Position numbers and translations under genes: made by a program. A DNA stretch of 64,000 bases, from NCBI RefSeq assembly GCF_000321225.1, contig NW_004450467.1, forward strand, positions 530,233-594,232, read 5' to 3'. The stretch comes from Odobenus rosmarus divergens (Eukaryota; Chordata; Mammalia; Carnivora; Odobenidae). Position 1 is the first letter of the stretch. Every line of letters starts with the position of its first letter. Of the stretch, positions 14,001 to 26,511 are shown piece by piece. Below the pieces are notes generated by a model that was given only the letters and a program-made list of their open reading frames with translations, ran no database searches and was not told where the DNA came from.

Positions 14001-17000
14001 TATCAAGAAAAGAAGGCATAGAAAAATTACTCTCAGACCATATGACCTGGGCTTTGTGGGCAAGGTTAAGTCAATTTCCATGAAGCTTGAGCCAAGAAAT
14101 CCACACAGAAACCAGAGAGCACAGGGCAACTTTCCGGTCGACCAACCTCATTTCAGGTTGTGCAAAAAGCTTGGAAGCCAAAAGAAAATGCCCAATATAA
14201 GATCATCTGAGCTTCTTGAGATTGAGAATAGAGTAATGTTTAACTATTTAGGGGTACAATAGTATAGGGAAATAGTAATTGAAAAAAATTATATCTTGGT
14301 TTTCTATCCTTGCAGAAGCTGAGAAATGAAAATTATCTCATGGGATGGGGTACTAGGCTTAATAGGTTGAATAATGCCCTTCCCGCAAAGATGTTCACAA
14401 CCTAATCCTTGAAACCTAAGAATATGTTACCTTACATGGTAAAAGGGACCTTGCAGATGTGATTAAGCTAAGGGTCTTGAGATGGGAGATTGTCCTGTTA
14501 TGTGGGTGGACCCAATGTCATCAAAAGGTCTTTGTGGAAAAGGGGTAGGGAAGAGAGTCAGAGCCACGGAAGGAGATGTGGCAACAGAAGCAGAAGTGAG
14601 AGAGAGAGAGATTTGAAGATGTTCTCCTACTGGTTTTGAAGTTGGAAGAAGGGGCCAAGAATCAAGGAAGGCAGGTGGCCTCTAGAAGCTAGAAAAGGCA
14701 AGGAAATGGATTCTCCTCTACCATCTCCAAAGCAACACAGGATTGCCTGACCCATTATAGATTTCTGACCTCTAGAACTGTAAGGTAATAAATTTATATT
14801 GGTTTAATCCATTTTGTCATAATTTTTTTAGGAATAGGAATTCAATAGGAAAGTAGCAAATAGGAAAGTAAAGGCAGGTAATTTCAGCCTGTGAAATTCT
14901 CTGCTAAATTTGACCTCTGTAAGTTGAGGAAGGGCAAAGAAACAAAACAAAAGAAAATGGTAAAACATGTCTAAAAATGATACTGAAGATCATTTGTTAA
15001 TATAAATCACTAGTTTCTTTGATTCCATGGCTACTGCTATGGTTGTGAATGGTAGTCACTGGCTTCTTTGTACTTACCCTTTGCTTCCTTGCTATGAACA
15101 CGCACACACATCACTTAAAGCAGAAAAAGAAAAGTTCCATAGGAGATGTGCCTCGACTCCCACTATAACTCCCTGCCTTTCCCCACTGATGTCTCTTTAC
15201 AGGAGTCCCTCATTTCCCTATAGACCCCTCTACCCTCCCCGTCTCCTATTTCCCCCACCATCACAGGGCTTCTTGATCTTCTTTGAGGCAACTGTTTCCC
15301 AGACGCTAGGCTATTCTGAGGCAGAGGTTGTGAAGGAAACATCTTAGGAATTCCATGGCAGGTAATGCTTACTAACGCCTGTCAAGAACAGCCTCTGGTT
15401 TACTGCAGGGTCTGTGTGGTAGGAGAATTTGGAACCAAGATGCTGCTCAAAGAGCTGCAAAGTGGCTTCGAGCTTGTGTGTGGCTCTATCCCTGCACAGG
15501 AAGGAAAGCTGAAGGCCTAGCAGAAAGAGGCTGTTTAGCTTAATTTATGTCAACAGGGTGGGCCACTTTTTTCAATGTGTCTGTGGTGGTAAGGGAGAAT
15601 GGCATTAACTCTTTGAAAGCCATGGAAAGAATATGAAGTACTATGCTGTGGCGTTCAGCTAGGAAGACCCAGCTCTCAGCGTCCTGCCTGGACAGAGCCT
15701 AGCAGGACGCAGGAGGCTGTGATTGGCTGAGACAGAACTGACCCAAAGATCAGATATGACAGATGTGACCACTAGGCCATTTCTCTACAGTGATAAAAAC
15801 CTCTGGTTAAGTCCGCCAAAGATAAGCATTAAATGGTTCAAGGCACCATTAGGGTAGAATATCTGATCAGAATTTTCATACGGAAAGATGGTATCAGTAG
15901 GACACTCCAGAGGTTTGAGTTATGTAGGCACAGCACGAATTATCCGAATGAGTTCATAGTCACTCTGGCCTCTCCTCTCCTCCTTCCCCCAGCACACAAC
16001 ATTATTACAGAAAAATTACGTGTAGAAACTAGAAGTTTCTAGAAGCATTCTGCTTTCTCCTTGGGGTTTTTCCTACATTTCAAAGAGAAAGGGGTTCACC
16101 CCATTGTACCACACAGTTGTTCTCTCCCCTCATTCTCTCCCAAGAAGTATCTGCCCTCTGGGGATAAAGCATTTCCAAATATGACTCCTTCAGCTTGGCT
16201 TTACAGACTATAACCTTAAACTTGGAAAGAACAGAAACACGTACATGCTCGGATGTGAAGGCAATGAGCCTGGGAACAGCAGCCATTCCTTTTTCCTTGA
16301 CTTCTGGGAACATCTTAAAGCGTGCAATCAGCATGGCATACATGTTAGATATAGCACCACCTAAAGAAAGTAACAGCAACACACAGTGACCTTTTCTAGT
16401 CATTATCAACATCATTTCACATGCAAGCAACATTCCTTATTTCCATTGACCTAGAATCCTCCTTAGACATGGGAGAAGGCCATATTTATTGGTTATCCTT
16501 TGACTTGAATCCTCAAACTCAGACTGAATCCTCAGCCTAAGAGGGTCTACAAAAAGGAGCACTGGGCCCAACCATAGGGCATATGCTACCCTTTCACGTC
16601 CCAAATCTGCGACTAAATAGAACTGCCAATTGATTCTGCTCTTGCTGGGAGTCCTTTGAAGAGGTTCTTAAGAACTGAGAAATTGTTGCCTTCCTTCCCA
16701 CCATGCAATTGTGGTCATTCTTCATTAGGCCTGTGGAAATCCTACTTATCTCCTGATGGAGAACACATTTCTTTTCATTTCAACTCAGGCAATGCCTTGC
16801 ACTCACACTAAGACAAATCCATTGTAGCTATTGGTCTGGACTGTTAATCCACAATTCTTATAGAATGAGGATAAACATCCAAGCCCATTTCATCATACTC
16901 ATCTGTGAATTTCCCCAGAACAGTTCTTCCCCCTCAAAGACTTCACAGAAATACAATTGTAATAGCTGAACAAAAAACTTATTTCATAATGATAGGAAAA

Positions 17001-20000
17001 CACAAAACTAAGGGAATTTTAAGTCTATGTTGATTTGCTTTTCCTGTGTCATTCTATGATTGTCAAGGATTTCATACCATAATATTTGTATCTTATAAGT
17101 AAGGTCTCATTTGACAAGCAAAGAAAAGTGAGCTTTTCCCCAAGATTGTTGGAAAGCTCAGGATTTTTGCAATACAAGAAGAAGACAGATTGTTGTGCAT
17201 GCATATGGGGATGTTGGCATGGAAGCTGTGACGTCATGCGGCAGAGTGAAGCCACTATCTCCTCCTTTCCCATAGGGAACACACTGGGCTCTGCCATGAT
17301 GTGAATGCTTTGAGTTCCCTTCCCTTTGGGTGGCTGAGGAGCAGAGGGCGCTTTGTACCAAAATGAATGGCCCCCACAGGGCCATGACTTTTGCCTCATG
17401 CTCCCTGGGCTCTGATGCAAGCAAGCAGCCTGGCCCAGAGCAGTAAGTATCCAGATCCCGGTTCTGTCATCAGTCTGAATAAGGGCAATTGCTACCTCTT
17501 CTGACCCCCAGAGACATGGGGCAAGAGGAATCCACGTCAGGCCTGCTCTGAGCAGACAACCTGTCTAAAAGGGCTGAGGGTATAGGATGCTGCTGGGCAA
17601 GGGACCAGCTTTTAAAGGAACTTCCACTCCAATGTATGGTTTTTCAATCTTGGCACTTAGTAATATTTGGGACTGGAGAACTCCTTGTGGTGGGGCTTGT
17701 CCTGTGCACTGTAGGGTGTTTAGCAGCATCCCTGGCTGTTATCCACCAGAAGCTACTAGTACTACCTGCCCCCCCCTCCCCTGCCACCAAGTTGTGACAA
17801 TCAAGAACCTCTCCATTCATTGCCAAATGTCCCCTGGGGGTTACAATAGCCCCCAGCGGAGAAGCACTGCCCTAGGTGTTCTTGTCAGAGAGGCTGGGGA
17901 GAAAGGAGGCCAGGAGAAAAAGGGGAAGATGAACACAAAGATATCATGTCACATAACACAGTTATTCAAGAAGCTTCCAGCTCTACCTTGCCACTTCTCA
18001 TTTTGCCACTCCAGTTATTCTCTGTCTAAAGATCTAGTAGCCCTGAGAGAGAAGAAGAGGATTCTGGATCGTTAGAGCAGACTATTGTGCAACCCAGGCA
18101 GGAAGACAGATGCATCTTCCAGAGGAAGGATGCAAAAACGAGCTCTGAATCATCAGGAAAATCCTGTTAGATAGGAAAAGGTTTGTGACTAAGCCAAAAT
18201 TTCCCTTTCTTCTCTTTTGGTCCTTCATGACTTGCTGAGCAGTGAGGAATACTCCAGTTCTCTTTGGCTCCCAGGCACAGGTGACATCACATGAACAGAT
18301 TTCTTCTAGAAGTCCCAGAGAAGTTCCCACGAAGCATGAAGCCTCTGGATGCTATAGATGGAGGTGTAAGGTAAACTGAGCTGAGCTATATATTCAAGTC
18401 ACAGACCTAACTCTCCATGTTTAGTCCTGGGCAATAGGACTTTCAGATCTCAGGCACATACGATGTATGATTTCCCCATCCCCACTCCTTAAATTGTAAG
18501 ACCCTATACCCCAGGAATAAGGACAGATGCTACCTGGAAAGGCATCCATTTGCAAGTGAGGTTGCTATAATCCATCTCTCCTTTGTAATGCCTTGTAGAA
18601 AGCAGAGCAGAAACAGGTTGCCAATGGCCTTTTCTTCTGTCCCCTCCCCACTTTGCGATGTCTACATTATACTTAGCATGACATCAGTGGCTTCCATCTT
18701 GGTGTGAGAGCATACAGATCTTTAGGATCCAAGGAAGGAGCCCCATGATCAAGGTTAAGTCTTTCTACCTGATCATTTTCTGTCATTGATGGGGGTGTCC
18801 ATACTTGGTTAGCAGAACTGCCAAAGAAGGTTCTTTCTCTGGGTGTATATTTTCTGGGGCAAGTGGTTTCCAAGAGCAACTAAATTAGGCCTGGCCCAAG
18901 CCCTCTCAGCCAAGTTTTCAGGGTCAACAGGAGCAACTGTTCTCTTCCCACTCCTGGGGACCATTAAAAGAGAGCTCAGGATGCTCAATCACATAACCAA
19001 CCTTGTAAGAGGGAGAAGAATAGAGGTAAAAACAACACTGATCTTTGAACACTACCTAATTCCTCATGAAAAATACCTTAAGAGCATCAGTTCCAGGCAA
19101 TGATGACAAAGTTCCCTCAGTGGGGAATGGTTTTCCAAAGGAAAACTACGTTCCCTACAAAATAAAGGCTAGCTTTAAATTCATCACAGCTGGTGTTTAA
19201 CCAAAAAAAAAAAAAAAAGCTAATTTTCCCTTCCATTTAACGAACATGTTTTCCTTCAGCACCTGAAAAATTGTGTTGTATCTTTAAAAGCATAAAATAT
19301 AATAGCAGATCTGAGCTTATAGGTAAAGCTCCTTAATTTAAGCCCTACCCTGAGGCCACTGTTGCTTGCTTATAATTTCTTCTTTCAACCTGTTCTTTAT
19401 TTTCTCTCTCCCTCATCATCCGCTTGTCTCTGTAGGTTTGCTGAAGGGACATCTCGACGTGGCCTTTGCTAGGCTTGACATAATGTCAGGTGTGGCTGTG
19501 GCCTCCCCAGCAGGGCCAGTCTCAGTGTACTGAGCACCCACCCCATTCTGATGACCCTCTCCTGCCACTGATTAGGTGACAGTCTGCACACCAGGTTTAT
19601 TTTCCATGGGTCAGTGACTCTCTCCCTACTGCCTTTCTAACTTCTGTTTCTTCTCTGCGTCAAAACCAAGGTCACATACAGATCGGGAACCAAGGGCAAA
19701 GCTTTTTTTGTGTCAGGTTGATTCTCTTGGCTGGAAGAGGTGTAAATAATGGAGCTTAGAATCCAATGGCTGGTGATAAAAGGCAGGATGAAGAGACTGA
19801 ATGGCATGATAAAGAAGAGAAGGCAAAAGAGACCTTTGGAAGGAATCAGCACCCTCTGTTTCAGCTTTAAGAAATGGTTTCCCAAGTCACTCTCTGCCCT
19901 CCTTGAAATTAAAGTCCATCGGCTTCTCTGGTTGTTATTTGAAAGGGACAGAGTACGTGGGCTCGATTACGTGTATCTGCCTCATAATGCCTCCTCAAAC

Positions 20001-23000
20001 AGAGAAGGCTTTATTAAATGAGGCTAGCCTTTCCCTAATTGTGGGAAGAGTTTCAGAGAGCGAATTCCCTTATGAGGAATCTTTATTCCTGTGTTCCACA
20101 TGATCCATACATCTTCTGTGTAGGATCACAGTAGAAAGGTTGGGTAAATATCCACCCCTGTTTATCCTCTTTCTGAACACCAATAACTCTTGGTCAAGTA
20201 TGGGGAGTTGACTTGGAAGCATGGTCAATGGTCATGTATTATCACGCTCATTCTTTTGATCAACATAACCTATTTAACATAAGCAGAAATACCGACTAGA
20301 TATTGAATCACTCCTATGTTCATAATGAGGCACGGCGTATCAGAAGAAAAAACACAAAGAAAGGTTGAAATATCATATACCAGGAGAAAATATCCCATCG
20401 CCAGAGCCCCCTGGCCAGCCAATGATTTCTCTCATTTTCTTTAGCGTGACATATTCCAAGAGCACAAATACTGGAGCAATTTCATAGGTGAACCTGAAAT
20501 GTAGTAATGGCCACATTTTATGTATGTAACTCGAAGAAATAATTCATCATTACAACATCTATAGAACTATTGTATGTCCCTCTTCAAGCCCTACATTCAC
20601 AAAGGTTTTGATTATAGTATTGAGCAGAGAGAAAATTAGGTCTTCTTAAAGGTTGCCCATTTTTCTATATTCCTAAAGTTAAGAGCTTAATGCCCAAGGG
20701 TCATTTATCATATTGAATAAATAAAGAACACTGCAGAATACTACTATTTAAAAGATATCATCTGGTCCCATTTCTTGTTCACTTTATACATAATTATAAA
20801 TCCAAAATGCCAAAAAAGTGCCTTTTGTGTTTGAAAAATGTTATATAACTTTGATTGCATGAAAGATAGATCAGGACTCTTTTCTTTTAAGTTAGAGTGA
20901 ACACCCATATACTGCTGAAGTTTGTATCACTATGTTAGGGGCTACTTAAAAAGAGATTTTCACATGACAGGTAGAATAAAGACTATGAAATCTCACTAAT
21001 AATTTATCCTGGATTAAAAAAAAAAAACCCACCACATTTAACGACTTACATGTTGGTGTTTGCTGTTGATGTCAGCCAGTCTGCTGCTAATCCAACCATA
21101 TCCAGTCCAGTGGAAAGTTGATTGAAATATCTGGGATGCCCTGAATAAAATGGAATACCAGAATCAAGACTGCATCCAATGAAAATAAATGCCTCTCAAA
21201 CACATGATTGCTCTAGCTAAAGAACCTTGAAAGATCCTTCAGTAGTAGGAAATCCATATTCAGAAACCCAACATGTGCATGCGTGTGTGTGTGCACGCAG
21301 ACGCACCCAAAAGGAGCATTTCATCTAACAAGAGAGACTATTTGGGGTTTTGGTATTTCTTAAAGCACACTCTAAAAAAGCTTCCTCTAAACATTATCCA
21401 ATATAAAAAAAAAAAAAACAAGTGTGGTTTGCAATGTGGATGCTAGTTTATTTCCTAGCATCCCTTCAATACATTTGCAAACTAAAATGCTCGTATAATC
21501 CAAAGCTATTCTTGTTTACACTCATGCTGCTAAAAATCCTTTTTTGTTGAAGTTGTTCTGGGAATCAGTCATATCATGACATCCACCAGGCATGCCAGCA
21601 TTCATAATGATAATCAGTGACAAATGACTGATGATTACAAAAGACAACGCAAAAATGAGAAAATAGGACACTTCGTTGAGTGATTTGCCCTGGATTCAAA
21701 AGGTGATCGTCTAAAGAGGGCATGGGCAAGTTCAATTCTTGTCGATTCTTTTCTGTCCAGATACTTGATTATAAACAACAGAACTCCTCATAGTTGTGAT
21801 TTAAAGTAAAGAGGGATACAGTCAACATCACTGCCCCATCAACAAGATACATGAAGATATATTCAGTGAGCTGATGAGTCCATTAGCAAGGCTTATCTAA
21901 TTAACTTCTAGATTTCTCTAAAACTCTCTAAAGGAGTTGACATCCAAATACTCCTGAGGCTATTATTTAAAATGTGATTGTAAATATCTCATTAGAATTC
22001 CATTCCTTGTCTTGCCCCATAAAAGCCTATCTCTAAATCTGTGATTTGCTTGGCAGCAAAAATTTTGGAACATTATCCATTATGGAAATAGCATCTGATA
22101 AAAAGGCGGCCCCCACTTATTGGACACCTGTCTGAAGCCCCGGGGGGACGGTCTCTCAGGCCAGCACGGGCCGAACAAGATAAAGGAAGGCAATGGGGAA
22201 AACAGGGACAAAACTCAACACAGAGCTTACCTCTGGGACTGGAGAGCTCTCTTATCAGCCTCGGGCACGTGGCTAGACATTTAGACACCGAGAAAAGATA
22301 GGAGCTGGGAAAGGGCACATTTCAAAGAGACTGGGATTTGTGCGGCTCTTGCTCATGCTCTGGCACTGTTTTGCTTCCTTGTGGCTGTGCACAGTGCCCT
22401 TCTACCTTTTTGCTCTCTACCAGGCCCTCTGATGCTGACCCTGTCAGTTTATGCATCCAGGCAAAGTGAGAAAGCCCCTTTGCTGCTGCCGCCTGGGCCA
22501 CGGTCTGGAACGGGCCTCCCCTGTCTCTGCCTCATTGACTCTCCATTTCATTAGAGCTCACAGCTGAAATCACAGCCGCCTCTCCCTCCTGATGCCCCTT
22601 CATTTCTCTTTCCCTAAGCCATTTCCTTAAAGGGAGGAAATTAATAAAGATTAGCAAATCAATCCATTACTCTACTCTCCCAATTCATATGCATTTTCTG
22701 GATGAATCTGGAGTCTATTATCACACACTATTTAACTCTCTGGAAACTTTGGCATGAAAAACCTCTGCAAAAAAAATTGAGAGAAATTCCAAGGTCTGTG
22801 TCCGGCCCCAGGATATCAAAAGGCCAATTCACCCTGCCGATTGCCTTTGGAAAACTGGGAAGCAAATTTGAGGCTTCAATGGCTTGACTCGCTTTTCTAT
22901 TTTTTTTTTTTTTACCTTCTTCGCCCATGGCACCTGAATCTCTCGTGCCTCAAAATTTTCATTCACTGATGGTGATGTGATAAAAATGGAAGGAGATAGT

Positions 23001-26000
23001 TTGACAGGTTAGAGCAACATGTCCTCTTAATTTTTGCAGAAGTGCGCTGCAGAAATATTCTATTTGCTCCCTTCCCGTGACCCCCCCTCAGGCTGCCGGC
23101 GAATCCAGGCAAGGATCTCCGAGAGAAAGGGTGGGAGAGACCTGCGTTGGAGGCTCCCAGCTGTCCCAGCCGGCCTGGGCATCCAGCTGCCGCCGCCGCC
23201 CCCACCGGGCTCGGGAATAAGCGGCCACGCGCAGCCGGGCAGACATCGAGGAGGAAACGTGAGATTAGAGCCGCTCCCGCCTCTGGAACGCTCCCCACTG
23301 ATTAGCAAATGAGCCAGGAAGGATGCGCAGGCTTTGCCAACGACCAGCCCCGGGCGGCCCTGACCCCCTTGTCCACCATCAGTTGGGGAGGGCCCCAAAG
23401 TCGGTCCAAACTGCTCTCCGTGTACCCGCAGCACGCACCCAAGGACGGTCTCATTTATCGATGCTTCCATTTCTTTGTCTGATGGCTCCGTTAAAAGACT
23501 CAAGACAACACTAACCCCTGCACTCCCCAAACACCACCACTACCACTAAGTCCAATGATCCCCGAAAATGTTATTTATTCTAAAATTCTATCATTCTCTG
23601 CAATTTTCAGCTTTCCGTTCCAACAGTTCTTAAAGACGTAATTTTAACAATACAGGGCGACTTCCACTTGCAAGTATTTAACCCACTGCCCCTCATTCTT
23701 CTCTAAGCTTGGAGCCCAAGTGAAAATTAGATTAAGGACTCTCAGTAGAAAGCAGGTGCTAACATATTTTATAAAAGCATCTCCCTAGGAGAACTAAAAT
23801 GCTTAATGGTCACAGAGATGGTAACTACTTTACAGACCCTAAATAGTACTAGTTGTCAAATACCAGTTACAGCATAAAAACCTGTAAACTTGCTAGTCAA
23901 AAAGAGGTGACTTGGTGTTACTTCTTTGAACTGCTATTTGGGGGTGGAATGGGGAAGACCAGAAGACTACATGTGTTATGAATAATATTGATATTGATGC
24001 TTAGAAATCCAACATAATCTTCTTTTCCCCTGAACTTTAAATAAAATGCATTAGAACTACATTTGACCAACAATCTCACAAGCATTATGGCAAAATCTAA
24101 GAATTGAATTGCCCCATCTTCTCCAAACACTAAAGGAAGCATTGATAGACAGAGCTATGACTTTCATTGACTTGCAATTCTCATTATCTTAACTCTTTAA
24201 ATTACATGTCAGACATCACCAGCTTTTAAGGATGAAGATGTAAAACATTTTTATAGGTTCTTTTCAGTTTGGTAGCAGTAAAAATAATGGGTAGCAACCT
24301 ACTATTATCATATTTAAATATTAGGTTAGGGGAATGGATCAAAGAAAAATGAATTAAAAACACTGTTCAGGTTTGCCTCCACAGATACATCAAAAGCTGG
24401 AAGAACATCTTTAATGCCTAGTATATACATCATGTGGTTTCTCTGTGAACATGACTGGCAATGATAGCTAATAAGCCTTCAAAATTCATATTCTACAGGC
24501 CAAGTGTGGTCGAAATCACCAAGTTAAACTCCTTTCCCTATGTACCTAATTTTAAGTCTATAGTCTCACAAAGGTGGATACTAATAATGCAGCAGATCCA
24601 TTTCCTAGGCTTCTTCTCTGCATACTTTTCCTCTCTGTTGGTATAACGAATGGAAAAACAAAACCAAAAAAGTAGCTAAAAGTCACACACCGAACATTCT
24701 TAAAATGCTTTTTGTTGATTAGAGCAATATGATAATTCATTAACCAAAGAAATGGCAACATAAAAAATCAAGTTCCTATGGTAATTAATATTCATGTGAC
24801 ATTTTTATTTGCTAGCGGATCTTTTTTAAGGCTACAAATCAATTTAGATCCACAAGGTCTTCTATCCCTCATGAAATTCATTCATACTTATTTTTATTGC
24901 TTTAATGAAGTGTAGTGGCATCATGCATCAGCATGATTAGAGACAATGCAGGAAAAGAAGGGATAATCATGACCTGGGGAGATAAATGGCTGATTTTGTG
25001 TAGATAAAATGAAAGCTTAGAATGTGCCCAAATAAATGTTACTGTAAAACAGATAGCGTATGAAGACTACTGTGAAAAAAAGCAATAAATACAAAATACA
25101 TTTTAACATAAGGATATTTGATTCCCCTCCCCCACCCATTTTCTTTATTTTATATTCAGAATGGCTATGAAGCACACACATCCTTGTATATAACACCGCT
25201 GAATTGTTAAGCTAGTTTGTATTGTGTTTTCTTTTGTGGACATTTCTTTAAAAAAAGAGAAAACCTGGGGTTCGAATCTGAAGTCCTGGCCATTTGAGAC
25301 AATGCCAAAATATTATCTCTCTGTTGCGATGATTACATAGGATGGTTTATCCAATGTCTGACCATTCCTATGCCAAAGAAATGACTAGCACTACACTAGT
25401 ATTGGGCTTTTGTTTGGATCATGCCTTTTGAGCTTTCATTTCCATATTCCCTTCCTTTCTCCATTTTGGGTCACTTTTACTGGCTTCTGCTGACAAATGG
25501 TTGCTTCTACATCAGTGGTTAATCTCCGTGGCCAAATACGTGCAATGTAAAATCTGATGATTTATACTTAATGCGTTTATAATGTTTCTGATATCAACTT
25601 CAGAAGCATGAGCATTAATAGTAAAGGGTGGCTTTGCTTCACATGATTCTAATAATGACTTTTTTAAATTGATGAAAATAACTCTGTAAATTTGAAAATA
25701 CCAGTAACTCCATAAACAGAAAACATTTTTATATAAAAAATAAAAATTGTAAAAGGAAAAAAGAGCTTTATTATTTTTGACTGGACAATACCTGTTTTAA
25801 TTGCATACTTTAGAGTCGTTTGGCAATGCATCAAAATTTCCTCCAAATTTTGTGGTTGGTCTGCCAATTCCCAGTTATACTCTTGAAGGAGCTCATTAGG
25901 GTAATGGAAATCAATCACTTTGGTTGATCTATCGAAACTTTTCACCACATACTGAAGCAAAATGTCCATAACATCTTGCAGAAACGCCAAAGTGGGCCTT

Positions 26001-26468
26001 TCTCCATCACACGCTGGCAGCAGGTCTAAAGAATGGAATCAAAATGCCACATTTTAATTTTACTGTGGAAATATCCAGGCAAGATCTTGATGTGGCAATT
26101 TCTCTTTGGACTGAGAGATTTTGTGCTAAAAAAAAAAAATCTGGAAACGCAGAGCATTTTCTTTAAATGGGAGGTATTTTTCAAAGACGAAGGAAAAAAA
26201 GAAATTGCGGTTTCTCCCCCACCCCAAGTTAATTCTTGCATTTCAATCCATTAGGTATTGTTTGCTTTCTTTTTAAAAAGGAGTGTGCTCCATTCATCTG
26301 TTTCACCGGGGTCCGTCCTAAATGTTATATCTCAGTAAATCATCTTAAATGATTATGGAAATACGTCACATCGGAATGTTTGAGGAATGCCTTTGGGCAA
26401 ATCAGGCAAAGTGGAGCATGCGATGTTAGGATCTCTGACCCATTAAGATGGCTCGCTATTTCCTAAGT

Positions 26469-26511
<43 letters not shown>

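Larger units (their letters stand above)
5041..16244. other. GAD2 intron 7
   Basis: An 11.2-kb intron. It holds an old minus-strand L1 (5197-6060), an LTR-like block (about 7000-7690), CanSINEs at 8401 and 12687, L2 pieces (9330-9725, 10835-10975), MIRs (12440-12580, 13585-13790) and a MaLR-like LTR (14345-14830). I see no gene or RNA in the stretches between (for example 6061-7000, 7700-8385, 11000-12440, 14850-16240). Confidence 0.7.
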
